This document shows positions 44,793 to 56,830 of a stretch of DNA of 64,000 nucleotides, piece by piece. The stretch is from positions 124,001 through 188,000 of the forward strand of contig JAHLJZ010000028.1 in assembly GCA_025602915.1 (NCBI GenBank). The letters run 5' to 3'. The notes beneath the pieces were generated by a model. That model saw nothing but the letters and a program-made list of their open reading frames with translations, was not told where the DNA came from and searched no databases. The position numbers were made by a program, and so were the translations under genes. Position 1 is the first letter of the stretch. Every line of letters starts with the position of its first letter. Source of the DNA: Paraphysoderma sedebokerense (Eukaryota > Blastocladiomycota > Physodermatomycetes > Physodermatales > Physodermataceae).

Positions 44793-47700
44793 TCATTCCC
44801 ACACGACATCTACATCATCCCGGTACCCCGCCTCCACAAATACTTCCGGATGTAAAAAGGGATGTATCAATAATTCATCTATAGTACTTCGTCTTTTAGA
44901 TTCTCTATGTAAACAACGTTTGATGACGTCGATGACCAAATTTTCGTCCATACATCTAGTATGATCGATTGAAATTTTCCACTCTTGGGATTTATATGTT
45001 GTTTCTGTGGGTGATGTCGCGTTCGATGAGGAGTGGGAGGAGTTAGACATTGTTGGAGACGACGAATCGACGGAAGAAGAGGAAGAAGCAATCGGGATGC
45101 GAAGTTTAACTGAAACTGAAGTTACCGGTTTTGAGGGGGATGATGGAGGAGTGGTCAGAGGAAGTTTAGGGAATATGCGGGGGTATTGTATCTCATAATT
45201 AGGGTCGGGAATACACCGAATTTTTTGAACAACGCTTAAGTCGGAAAAAGGTGTCTTGTTATATACAATTTGGTAAAGTATACATCCTAACGACCAAACA
45301 TCGGAAGCTCGTGAGAGTTTATGTTTCGTCAATGTAGGAGGAGTAAGGATTGCTTCCGGGGACATGTAGGATAATGTGCCAACCTTGGACATCGAACATT
45401 AGCATGTTTGTTTTCGGGATGGGTCGCAAGTATGAAGAAAGTATACCTGATGATCTCTTTGAATATTGGTGGTATCACCACGAATCATCTTCGCGATTCC
45501 AAAGTCAATCAATTTAACTTCACCATCAATAATCAAGAAATTTGCTGGTTTCAGATCCGTATGAATGATTTTTGAATTATGAACTGACCGAACCGCAAGA
45601 AGAATCTACCAAACGTAGAAGGTTAATCCTCGATAACATTGCCCAAACACATTACTCGAAAACCAACCTGTTCCCAGTGATCACGAACAAAATTCATTCT
45701 TAATGGTTCACCTTTCTTTAGCCGTTTTTGCAACAGCTTGGACAAGTCAGTATCGCCCAACTCCATTACCTGCATTATTACGATTGTAAATGATCAGTTG
45801 ATTGCACATCTCGCCAGAGGTAGGAGCAAAGATTTTAACTTACAATAGAAATGAGACCTTTATCCATATCGACTTCGCTTTCCAAGATTTTCACAATTCG
45901 GTCGACGCCTTCTTCGTTTAACTTTTTTAATAACGTAATTTCCTCAATGTATCCTTTAATCGCTTCGTTATCTGGATCGTCTTCAAGATCTCTCTCTGAT
46001 GGGTCGGCGGAGGTAGGTGGGACTGTCACTCTTTTTAAGGCATACAATTTGTTAGTGTGGAGAGACAGTACTTTATATACTCGGCTGGAGCCACCGCGAC
46101 CGAGGAGGTCTAATCGAAGATATGGGTGAGAGTTCACCTAATTTATGAGAAAGAAGCCTTAGCATGAGCAGCATAAATCATAGAGACGTAAGGATACACT
46201 TACTGTCCAGATTTCTTTTCGGGTTTTCGGCGCGCTCTGAGGATGAGATTGAGGCTGTGTAGGATGATGTCTTTTCGATTCGGACGGGGTCATCATTTCT
46301 TGCTTAGGTTTGGACGATAGAATAGGAATACCATTATTATTGCTTATCGGAACAGGAACTGCCTTAATCGGGTTCTTCACCTGAGAAGGGGGTAATGGAG
46401 CAACTTTGCGTTCTTCCTGTGGTTGAGATGGTATATTGGCAAGGTGTGGTGAATTCTTCCCAAATGAAGAATCCGAAGTTGGAGAAGCCGATGGTGTGAT
46501 AGATGGAGCAGAATTTGTGATGGAAGCCTATTCACAAAATTTAGAGTGATGGTTCAAGCTGCCGAATATATTAAATCAATACGGACCTTGTTATTCTCTA
46601 TATTATCTGGAGTAGACGACTGTTTATTGGAGAGTTTCGAATTTGAAATGAGATGCGACTTAGGAGACGGCGTAGAATGGATGAATGAATTGTGCATTGA
46701 CTTGTCTGAATCGGAATTACATATTGATATATCGCCTGAGCCGGAGGCAGAGGAAGATGAAGCGTGACTTGTATTGGCGGGATGAAAATCTAAAATTTGT
46801 GTAATATTGTTGCCAATAGATTTAGAGATTATTTAATTATCATCTTCAGTGTAAGTCAATTTACCTCCAATATCATGATCCAGTTCAGCTAAGTTTTCGG
46901 GTACATTAGTTGCCGTTGCTGCATTTTGTGACGGCTTAGCTGGTACATTAGGTTTATCACCTCCGCTACTTTCCACCTCACCAAGAATTGATCTTTTTGG
47001 CGGACCTAAAAAGTTACGGACGACATTAATGCTTCACACGTCATGTCGTTTGAGCCAATGAATGTAAAATTCACCTAGTCCAATTCTACCCAGACGTCGC
47101 ACACGTGTGGAGTGAGTTTTACCTGACACTGTCACTGTCGATTTCAATGCACTATGTCGTGAAGGGAGTCAGACGTGTTATCGGGTTTGTATTCTTGTAT
47201 GGCATCCAGAATCATTACCTTTTAAGACCAGTTGAGGGAGTGACGAGTTTTGCAGAATTATTTGAATTTGATATTGGAGTCTCTGGAATCGAAGACAATT
47301 TATCGGCCTATTTGAGAATTCATATTTAAATCTGCACTTAACGGACAGTGAACTTCACTTGATGTTGCCTACCTTCTTTGCATGTAAAATTGAAGATCGA
47401 GAAGTGCTGGTTGGTGTAGGAATAGCATTAAATTTAGTGACTGTGCTATGCGCCGTCTGCTTAGGAACCACATTACTAGATGTCATTGACGATGAGGAGG
47501 ACGACGACTGTAAGCGAGACTCGTTGACGGATTTTAATGACGACTTTAGGCTCGAGTTACTAGCCGATGTCGATTGAGCAGTTGACAGAGAAGACAATGA
47601 TGATAAGTACGGAGCGCTGCCACTCTTGCAAGAATTCGAAGCTGAACACGATGACTGGTTTTCCCCAATTTTCAAGCTTTCAACTTTCTCTTCCCGAATA

Positions 47701-48429
47701 TCACTTTTCTGATTACTCTCGTCCTTTTTATCTGAAATCTTATAATCAATCATGCCCGGTTTCGTTCCATTTTCCACTGCCCCTATCTTTTTCGCGAAAG
47801 GCGAAAACGGAAGGTTAAACACCTCACGTTGAGATTCTGGTTCTCCATTTTTATCTCCTATTTCCATATTTCCACCTGAATCTCCTAAACCATGAATTAG
47901 ATTAGAGTTCCAACTATCATTGCTATTCTTCGAGAGTGAAATCTCATGAGAAGGGATGTCCCATGACGATTTGACTTTGAATTCGTCAGGATTCAAATTG
48001 ACAAATACATCATTTGAACTCGCGAATTGTGATAAACTGGTGACATTTGATTCTAGTAATTTAGAAGGAACTGAGGCGTCGACATTAGACTTGTTTTGGG
48101 TAGGCCTGTTGGTGACTGTAGTAGGATCGGGATGAGGTTTGAATAATGAATCGCGTGTTGACAGAATCTAAGGTAAACATAAAGCAAAAAACAAATTCAA
48201 AGGAAGAGTTGTTGAAGGAAATTGGCAAATTAATGAGCACGTATTCATGTTAGAGTTGATGAAAGTGCTGATGTTAGACTGATGCACATGAGAAAGCACC
48301 TACATCGTCAAATAAGGAAGGAATGTCGTTTTCTTTGTTGGATTCCTGGTGTAAAGAGATATTGTTAACTCTTGTTTGAATATCAGTAAAGCCAAATCAT
48401 GTTCATGTAAGATATATTACCTGCATCAT
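44793..48429 (-). CDS. MPS1: Dual-specificity protein kinase Mps1/TTK
   Basis: Spindle-checkpoint and spindle-pole kinase. The kinase domain is at the C terminus: glycine loop [12 protein letters not shown], Lys in ALKRV, catalytic loop [27 protein letters not shown] and [11 protein letters not shown]; the [11 protein letters not shown] and [17 protein letters not shown] blocks are diagnostic for Mps1. Unusually, the C-lobe has a Pro/Ser-rich insert of about 75 residues between [16 protein letters not shown] and the final helices ([19 protein letters not shown]). The N-terminal 600 or more residues are polar, Ser-rich and disordered, spread over many small exons. The start is placed at 48429: ATG ATG CAG, a 9-nt exon joined to [14 protein letters not shown]; there is an in-frame stop upstream. 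That start and the smaller N-terminal exons are less certain than the kinase half. Confidence 0.85.
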
Positions 48430-48777
48430 GCCATTTAGAGAGTAAGGAATACGGAAACTGTCAACTAATACTCATATTGAGATGAGAAAAGTGAATGTAA
48501 GAGCAACCAACACGAGCAATTGCAGGTCAACCCGCATACACGGGAAGGAATCGCATCTTCAACCAAAGAAACAACTCTATTACTCTTTTGATATCATATA
48601 ATAAACTTAATACATATCAATGATTGTACATACTTTATATCATTATTACTTAAGATTTCCACATTCGACGAAAACTTACGTATTCTACATGTTCTACTCG
48701 GACAAGTCTATCCTCCTCAATTCACCTGTTCCTCCCCTACAGTACACTCCTAGCTCCGTAAAAATCACGAACGTCTT
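48430..48777. other. Intergenic region
   Basis: 348 bp between the Mps1 start and the end of the ankyrin-DIL gene, both on the minus strand. AT-rich; no gene recognised. Confidence 0.35.
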
Positions 48778-51690
48778 TTACACTTTGTTATCCAATATCT
48801 TCACCACTTCCTCAGAAATAACCGGTGCTTCTTCTACATACTTCTCGTCTCCATTTTCTATCTTTAAAAGCACTCTTTCCCCGACATTACTAGGCACAGC
48901 AAATGGTAAATAATACTTTTCATCCAGCATGTAGAAGTTATATCTGGTATCCATAATCGCTGAATTTGGTGACGACTGATCTGGGGTCACCGGACGGGGA
49001 GAATTACTATTGGTTGAAGGTGAACTGACCTGATGATCCAGTCTGGATGGCGACGGAGGGCCGGATGTAGGAGGTGAGGAACGATTTGATGGTACTGAAA
49101 CTGCGATTACTGGACCTCGTGCTTTATTCATCGGTTTTAATTGCTCGGACGTCACAGGGCTAATCTCGTTCGCCGATAAAGGTGATGAGGATGGCGGGGA
49201 CTTGGTTTTATTTGTCGGTGAGAGTTTGGACGTATCAATCGAGGGCGACGGTCCGGCCTTTTTTATTTTCCTGGAGCTGTCTGCAGATGCAGATGTATTG
49301 ATACTCGGAATAGGCGTTGCTGGTGCATCCACTGGTGATTTTTTCGATGACGTTCCGTCAAACATAGAGCCCTTTGTGCGGCGCGGGGACACTCGAATTG
49401 GGCTGCTAGATTTTGAATTGTGCATCCCATCGTCAATGTCGGCATCACGAATAGACTGTGTACCGGATAATTCTGTCTGAATTGCTTGCTCAGCAACATA
49501 CAGATCTATATCTTCTGGCACTTTTGGCTCATCTATTTCGAAGGTGTATAAGTCCAGCGCACGACGAATATGTGACCAATTCATGATAGAAAGATGAGGT
49601 GACCCAGCCAACGCCTCCAAAAAAGCAGAAAGATCTCGTAGATGTGTCAAAATTTGTAAAAGCTGTAATAATGCCACCGCGGGTTGAAGGTGCTTCGTAA
49701 AGGTATCTTTTGAAGGGGAGGGTATATGGTTGGACCGAACCCAATCTTCCAAATGGGATAAATTCATTCGAATTTGTATGGCTTTCCATCGACAGCACAA
49801 CTCTGGTCGATTCAGGATTCGGTTGAACGTGGTAGAGCCAATGTAGTAAAATAATTGAGATATGAACTGATGAACCAATGACGGGTGAATATGGAATGTC
49901 TGAAGAACGTATAGGGTGGAGGACAAAATAGTAGTAATTGTTCTAGGAGTCCTAGGCGCCTTTTTCTTAAAAATTGAAGTGATGGCAGAGGAAGGAGAAG
50001 TCGACGCTGAACTACTGCTAGAAAAATAGGACGATAGTCGACTGATTTTCCGCTCTTCTCGTCGCTTTAAAACTATTGAAGGATGAATCTTTCTTTTCTC
50101 GAATTGAATAGTGTCGAACCCTGGTATGGTTTCATGATCCAGCAACGATTCGTCAATAATGGCATCAAGTCGATTCTGAGCATCTCGTATAAGCATTTGA
50201 TAAATTTCCTGTATCATTTCATTCAGTTGAACTTGAAATCCCAGTGTCGTTATCACTAATGCACTGTCTTTCTTTAAAAAGTACAACAACCGCGAGCAGT
50301 TCGATAGCCAATATCCCATCATCATCATATCTCTTTGATTATTCTATTTGTGACAAGAGATAATGAATTAAATCTCTGATGACCGTATCCGTCAACAATG
50401 GGAAAGTAAGAAGGCTCACCTTTAATGTCATTCTGATCAATTCGATTGCTGTTCCCAATAATTTATCTAACAAAGCTTGGTCGCAAAAATAAGAAGCGTA
50501 TCGAGCTGCTAGAAACAAAATATTTGCCGACACTGGACGTCGAGTAAATCCAGAAGGACTGGTATTATGACTTCGGATCAATTGAGGTTCAGATAGCTTG
50601 ATGACAGTTACATTGAGCAGATGTGGGATATCTGATTCCGAGAAGACAAACATTTGATCCGGTTGGCAAGTGGTATAATCGAAGTCGATGAGTGCTTCGT
50701 CTTCCTCCAAATACACCTCCTGGGACAACTCGAACGCATTCTAAAACAAAAATAATCAAAGTTCAAGTTAAAATTACGATACAACATAAATGCGTTTGAA
50801 AAATAACCGACCCCATCGGAACCACTCCGTGTACTCCCATTTTCGCTTTTTGAAGATGAATGTAAGTTCTGCAAAGCCGACGGAATCTGAGTGCCGACAA
50901 TGTCGCACATTTCGGCATAATCAACTCCATATAATGACGGAACATGATACCCATCTGTGGTCGTTCCAGTGGTGATAGTTGTCGATGCGCCGAAACTTCC
51001 TTCTCCTCTACTTCCTTCGCTACTTCGACTAGCACTGAAATTACTACGGGTGTCACTGGCTAGTACGGCAACAAGTTTTTCCCTCTTCATGAGCAATCCA
51101 TGTTCTACAAAATCTCGAACAGAGCGACCAAGTTTAGAGGTTACATCTATATCGGCTCCGGCTTCAAGCAATAATCTAACAGTCTCGTCGTGATTGTTGT
51201 TCGTGGCCCAATGCAATGCCGTCCAGCCATCTAAGAAACAACAAAGTAATGGCCACGGACATCAGCATAACAAGTCTACAACAGCAAATTCAATATTAGG
51301 AAAAAGAAAAGACAAACTTTTATCTTGTTGTTCAACTTTTGCACCATGTTCCAGTAACAAAAAGGCAACATCAGTGTGACCAAAGCATGCGGCATAAATT
51401 AGCCCCGTAATGCCATCATCATCGGAGCCATTGATATCAAATGCATCTTTTTTCGTCTTAATTAACTGTAGGACTTTTACTAAATCACCATTACTGCAAG
51501 CTCGGAGAAAGGAAGACAATATCTTCTTGCTCTGTTCTTCAGGCGAGGCCAGTTGGAGATCCTCCAAAGAGACAGAGACAGGTTCGTCGGAGGAATTTGA
51601 AGGGTCTAGGGGTTGAATTTGAACCACAGGGTCAAACTTGACGGAGGGGGAGGGATGACTTGTGGAAGGAGTTCCACTAGGTTCACCCAT
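48778..51690 (-). CDS. Ankyrin-repeat and DIL (dilute) domain protein
   Basis: Starts with MGEPSGTPSTSHPSPS at 51690, then two to three ankyrin repeats (DDGITGLIYAACFGHTDVAF, GWTALHWATNNNHDETVRLL), a Ser/Thr linker, and a DIL domain: LYFLKKDSALVITTLGFQVQ, VHQFISQLFYYIGSTTFNRI and ALLQLLQILTHLRDLSAF. DIL is the cargo-binding domain of class V myosins; fungi also have ankyrin-DIL proteins without a motor, and this has that layout. The C-terminal 200 residues are Ser/Pro-rich and disordered, ending with YLPFAVPSNVGERVLLKIE. Probable role: vesicle or polarity adaptor. Four or so exons. The open frame continues upstream of the chosen ATG with sequence that looks non-coding, so the ATG at 51690 was preferred. 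Confidence 0.85.
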
Positions 51691-52068
51691 CTGGGAAAGC
51701 GGGTTAAGTAGATGGTGTCGGGTTTGTAAGGGGCGGCCAAGAGCTATGGGTTGGAGAGGATAACGATGGTGGAATGAACTGTTATCCTGCTGACATTGCA
51801 GGACACAAAGACTGGCGGATGTGCTGATGTCGACGGCGAGAGATGCTTGCCGTTGCAGTTGTGGATGCGGATGTCGCTCTGTCGGGAATTGAAAAAGATG
51901 CGCAGTGAAACGCAACAGGAACTGGCTCGCCAAAACAAACACGAAACAATCTGCGACAATGGGGCCTGATTTAAGTAATGAATGGCAATGTGGAAATACA
52001 CTCCATGTTGTTGCTTTTATATTAATCATTCCGGCAGTCAAATAACCAATCTATGAATATGTACGGTA
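51691..52068. other. Upstream region of the ankyrin-DIL gene
   Basis: 378 bp. The frame stays open to 52041 but reads as low-quality coding (FHHRYPLQPIALGRP-like), so I treat it as leader or promoter. Confidence 0.4.
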
Positions 52069-53832
52069 CTATATTTCCATTAAACTCCCTCTTCCTCCAG
52101 GTATCACTTTCAACCGGCTGGCCGCATTAGAACTGCTACCATCTTGCCCGCTCGTTGTCCCATGAGCGCCTTGCTGAACAGTATTGGCGCCTTTGCTGCC
52201 TTCAATCTCAATAGTGACAGCTTGTACTTTCTTTCGTAAATCATCCATATGCTCTATCGTCCTCAGATTGTCGGGGCTCTCTCCATGCTGCTTTTTCTAT
52301 ACAACCAAATACATATGCTCGGTTAATAACCGTTGGAAATGCAATAAAAGTGAAGATATAAATTAAACAAACTAGTTTTGCCGTCTTACTAATACCCAAT
52401 CGCGGTAAACCTCTGTTCAATCCTTCTAAGAGTACACAAGCTTTACAGATCTTTTGAGAACTCATGTAGCCGCACCGTTCGCAAAACGATTGAATCGGCA
52501 TTTTCACACTAGATTCCACCTCAAATGCTTCTCCTGAATGAATGATGTCTGATAGTACACGTATAATTAATAAGCCGGGTCTGATGCAATGTCAACTTAA
52601 AGAAGACAAGAGATAATAGAGAATAAATCTCACCCATGATTGCGCTCGGCCTAATTGCCTCCAAATCCTTTAAAAACGTTCGAGCATACCCTCGATAAGC
52701 ATTGGGAGAGTATATACATTCCGTAGAGAAATAATCTAATTTTTTGAAATACGCATACCTACATTCAGTCAGATTTGTAAATTCTGATTTTGATCTTATA
52801 GAGAAACTCTACAGTTAAAAGTGACTCACATTACAATTTCCTTTTCATATGTATACTTAAACGGCTTTGATCGTTTAATTTGAGCATCGTTATTCGCCAT
52901 AATAGACGTGCATCTCTGCAACCTGGCAATGTCGCCCCTCAGAACTGTGTAGATATAATCATCTTGTCAGTACGCGAACAGCATGTAATGTAAATTCCAA
53001 ATCGCACATACTATTCATCAGTACAGTTTCAGCAATATCATCCGCATTATGTCCAGTCACAATATGGTCTACGTTCAGTAAAACGGCTCCTCGATCCAAA
53101 GCCTGTCGTCGGAATACTCCACAAAATGTACCTGTATCAACGAATAAAGAAACATATGGCAAATAAAGTCAGAGGAGTTTCTGTAATGTAACATCACCCG
53201 AGGAAGGAAAACGTACAATTATTCTTCAATCCGACTTGCTTTACAATCGCGTCCATGGACCATCCGTATAACTCATCATACGACACTATTTTCAACGGCA
53301 ACTCATACTGCTCTTGATTTCTCTTTACAGTCTGAATTGAACAAGCAACGCGGTTAATGTTTGATGTTTCATCTTCGTCGTTTAGATTTACAAAAGTGCC
53401 AAATCTTACCTCCAGTGAGTCATCTCGATATCCTGTAATGCCCTCATCAACACTCAACAAAAATAACTCTAATCCGTAATTGTACCGATCATTCAAGGTC
53501 TTCATTACATGTGCCAAAACGGTTGAATCTATGCATAATTCGTTTCGTCAATTCGTCAGTGGTCTTCACGAAATGTCTGGAGATTGTGTCTACTCGTTCC
53601 ATCCATTCCATGATTCTAGACTATTGCTTGAGAATGCTCAATACAAACCTTTACCACCACTAGCAGCAATGGCTACTCTTTCTCCTTTCTTAAATAATTG
53701 ATTATCAATGATGGTATGGTGAATTTCGGTTTCGAAAACGGTGTAGAAACAGGGTTTACATATCTGTTGACCTGTTTTGGGGCGTTTAAGGACAGCACGA
53801 TTCGTCTGACAAAGAATACAGAGCTTCGGCAT
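52069..53832 (-). CDS. NCS6: Cytoplasmic tRNA 2-thiolation protein Ctu1/Ncs6
   Basis: Adds sulfur to U34 of cytosolic tRNA-Lys/Glu/Gln with Ctu2/Ncs2, taking sulfur from Urm1. Start MPKLCILC at 53832. The N-terminal zinc ribbon is [24 protein letters not shown]; the PP-loop is SGGKDSTVL (joined across an intron). Then come [19 protein letters not shown], the [16 protein letters not shown] motif with two catalytic/metal Cys, [16 protein letters not shown] and [26 protein letters not shown], and the C-terminal zinc finger [20 protein letters not shown] with [11 protein letters not shown]. An extra final exon adds about 70 residues ([19 protein letters not shown] onward), ending at a TAG at 52069-52071; that extension is polar and not in typical Ctu1. 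About seven exons. Confidence 0.9.
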
Positions 53833-55197
53833 CTTATAATGAGGAATGTATAATATAAAATAGGACGTTGATAGTGAATTCAATCTTGAGGAGATTGTCT
53901 GTGAGGTGACTCGATAAATCTTGATTAAAATAACCACGTGATCTGTTGCGACTGGAAACTGGTGACCCCTGACGTTTGCAACCCGATTATAATTAGGGGC
54001 AATATTATTTCTAATTGAGATGCGCGTTGAAATAATATACATTAATAATAACTATGATTGATTATGTGAGTCAGATACATATATGTGGAATAAACTATAC
54101 TGAAGCCGGAATGTGGTCAAGATATTGTGAACCCTGGAAGTTGAGCTACAGCAACAATGCTACTTCATAGAGAACATCATTAAAGATTTTTCGTTGTGAT
54201 TTCAATAAGAGCACACTGAGATTCTTACGCAAATAAGCTTGCAAACTGTGGGGTTTAAGAATACAAAGCGGAGGCCTGAATCGGTCAAAAATTATACATT
54301 GAATTCAGTACTCAATTCGGTGGTTGACAACAGAAACTTCAACCCCATGCATCGAACTTAAATACATGATCTCTTCACTCTTCAGACAACTTAATTATCC
54401 TCCTGCGAGGGAACTTTGATGTTGGTTCATCTTATTATCATCTTGGCTCATAAAACAGTCATAAGACCCTTAAAAGGGTGATGTCATGGAATCGGAATTT
54501 CAAAAGATGATCTACACATTCTCATAAGTGCCGTCAAAAGCGGAGGTTCGGCGGGATTTATTCAAAGGACAAGGGTGGTCACAAATGGCCAGGGGAAAGG
54601 GGAATAAGGAGTACTGATTTTACGCCTCCCGCGTCCATCGGAAGTTGCAATCCCAAAGTCAGTAAGAGTACCTACTGTTGGATAATTGACTTTCAAAGTT
54701 ACTGAAAAAAATAAATACCAAAATTATTTAATAAAATAAAATAAGCTACATAATTATTTGTGGTAGAATTTCTGTTATGTTCTGCAGCTCCTCAAAGAAT
54801 TCGCTGGAAAGTTCTTGGGTGAGTGGACAACCCATAACTTGTGTTGCAGAAATGTCATGCACCAGCTTGATGTCATTGAAAGTCATGAACCGTTAAACAA
54901 CCACAGGTACATAGGAGCTGGGCCAAATTTGTGGTTGAAAAGAATTTTCTTTGGTTTTGGCACTGATTATATTCATCAATTGCAGGGGCTATATTCTGCA
55001 AATGGTATGTCTCATTGTAGCGTCGGCAATTTTCGGAAATTACGGCTCTCCGTGAGTAAGAGCCATAAAAATGTGGATGAGAACGTTCGCGTCCAAGTCG
55101 TTCATCTTTCACGCAATAACAGGGCCTAGTGAAGCAGGGTCCGCCATTTTACCAACTTTTATTACAGTCCTACCCTTCTCGGAACTAAACCAAAATT
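53833..55197. other. 1.4-kb divergent intergenic region, no gene recognised
   Basis: Between Ctu1 (minus) and the 7-TM protein (plus). ORFs here (for example 54815-55129, 54873-55112) overlap on both strands and have no homology. No repeat, tRNA or satellite seen. Confidence 0.4.
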
Positions 55198-56097
55198 ATG
55201 GCTACTTGCTCTGTGCTTGCCGGGCAAAAAATTGCAATTGCAAGTTGCTTTGCCGGAGTGGCCATTAGCTTAGTGCAAAAAATTTACACATCACAAGATT
55301 TTTACGCATTGAAACGGAACAAATTCGTCTTTTCGGCAATCACTTTGGGTTCGGCGTGTTGCTTAATTTTCTATTTAGCTGTCATGCATGGCTACATCAA
55401 CCCCGCACAATATCCTGGATACATTACATTCTGGGCTTTTTTATTGTACTCAAGCTGTCTCTATGCTGTACTCATCGAACGAACTCTGCCATTAATTGGG
55501 GCTTCTAGTGGCTGGAGTCCACTGATGCGTAGCTTGGTCCGATACGGAGGTCCATTTGTGCTCGCGTTGCCTCAATTTATTTCAGCAATCATTTGGTCCC
55601 ACCTCTACATCCTTATAGGAAATGGAATTGCATTAAGAGATTTTCCTCTCTCTGCTCTTGCCGCAGTTAAAGTGTCAGATGTGCTGGTTGCTCTTGGAAC
55701 ATTTATCATGCTTCTAAGTAATTCAATTCTTTCTTACTTGTTCGTCTATTCTCTTGCCCAACATCGCAAACAAAGCTTGAAAATTTTCATCATAGAAAAC
55801 AAAGCCGAATTTTTCAACTTATTATTCAATTTTGTTCTTGCGTGTGGCTTTATCATTATCAAAGTCATTGGTACCGTTTTTTCGACGACTGCCCCTGCCG
55901 CCGAACCTTACATCTTTTACCTGTTCCATAATTTATTCAACCCAATTATAACATTGAATACGTTCGGAGATTACATCTTCGTCACCAGAAAGCTTTCACG
56001 AGAACTTTTGTCAACGGGATTTGATGTAAACCAAAAGTCTGTGGCAGCAAAATCGAAGTCTCCAACAACGGGAACGAGGATCAGTGATTCCAAGTAA
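55198..56097 (+). CDS. Seven-transmembrane protein of unknown family
   Basis: Intronless, 299 residues. Seven hydrophobic segments can be counted: IAIASCFAGVAISLV, FVFSAITLGSACCLIFYLAV, YITFWAFLLYSSCLYAVLI, FVLALPQFISAIIWSHLYIL, VALGTFIMLLSNSILSYLFV, FFNLLFNFVLACGFIIIKVI and IFYLFHNLFNPIITLNTFGD. There is no N-terminal signal peptide; a short N terminus and a basic Ser-rich C-terminal tail (KSKSPTTGTRISDSK) suggest the GPCR-like orientation, with the tail inside. I do not see DRY, NPxxY or rhodopsin Lys motifs, so it is not clearly a receptor, although the NPIITLNTFGDYIF end could be a degenerate TM7. Single-exon structure is unlike most neighbours. Family unknown. Confidence 0.65.
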   Translation: MATCSVLAGQKIAIASCFAGVAISLVQKIYTSQDFYALKRNKFVFSAITLGSACCLIFYLAVMHGYINPAQYPGYITFWAFLLYSSCLYAVLIERTLPLIGASSGWSPLMRSLVRYGGPFVLALPQFISAIIWSHLYILIGNGIALRDFPLSALAAVKVSDVLVALGTFIMLLSNSILSYLFVYSLAQHRKQSLKIFIIENKAEFFNLLFNFVLACGFIIIKVIGTVFSTTAPAAEPYIFYLFHNLFNPIITLNTFGDYIFVTRKLSRELLSTGFDVNQKSVAAKSKSPTTGTRISDSK

Positions 56098-56830
56098 TTG
56101 TCGACTATCAGAAATGCTACTTTTATCCAAAGTGCACGTGTAAATGTTGAGATTGTTATTGTATTGTCTTGTATTATTAACTGTCGTCTCAATAAACTTT
56201 TTATATAACAATTTGAACTGGACTTTGTAATCGGAAATGCAATCGGAATTGTCGTCGTCCGGCGATACCGAAATAAATTTGACCGAGCTTATGCAGATAC
56301 TCAGTTCGAACACTAAATTAAGTTCACCGATTGATATCGAATTCTTCAAAAGGTCTAGGAAAAGTTGACCTTCCCGGTATCCGTGGAACCAAATACGCAG
56401 GCAGATGTCTCAAATGAACGCAAAAAGTCACTAATCACATGCAGGGGTTTAGATGAAGTATAAACGAAAACAAGATGTGATAAGAATGTGAACTAATATT
56501 CATTGCCTAAAAACTGTAATCAAAGATTCAAAAATATATTCATCGCTACTGATTTCCATTCCGACGATCTGCTATCATGCTGAAAACTCGCTTATTTTTA
56601 AGGTATAAAGTGGAATAGCGCGCCAACGCACATTAATTGATTGATTTTGGGGCGGGGTGTTAGAGGCTGAGAGGATTGTTATTTGTCGGGAATTATAGGG
56701 ACTGGATCAGTAGAAACTCCTCGGGGCATGTAAACGATGCATGCTATGGCCTAAAGGAATACCGCACCAACTTGTTCTCCCTGAATTCTTTTGAAGTCTT
56801 AGTTTTTATTCTCAATTCTTATCTCAGAAA
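56098..56830. other. Convergent intergenic region
   Basis: 733 bp between the 7-TM gene and the Qng1-type gene. AATAAA-like CAATAAAC occurs near 56190 (56 bp region after the stop at 56097). Nothing else recognised. Confidence 0.4.

Noticed and set aside
51691-52041. N-terminal extension of the ankyrin-DIL protein to 52041
   Set aside because: Open by chance; composition looks non-coding and the ATG at 51690 has good context for a Ser/Pro start typical of such proteins.
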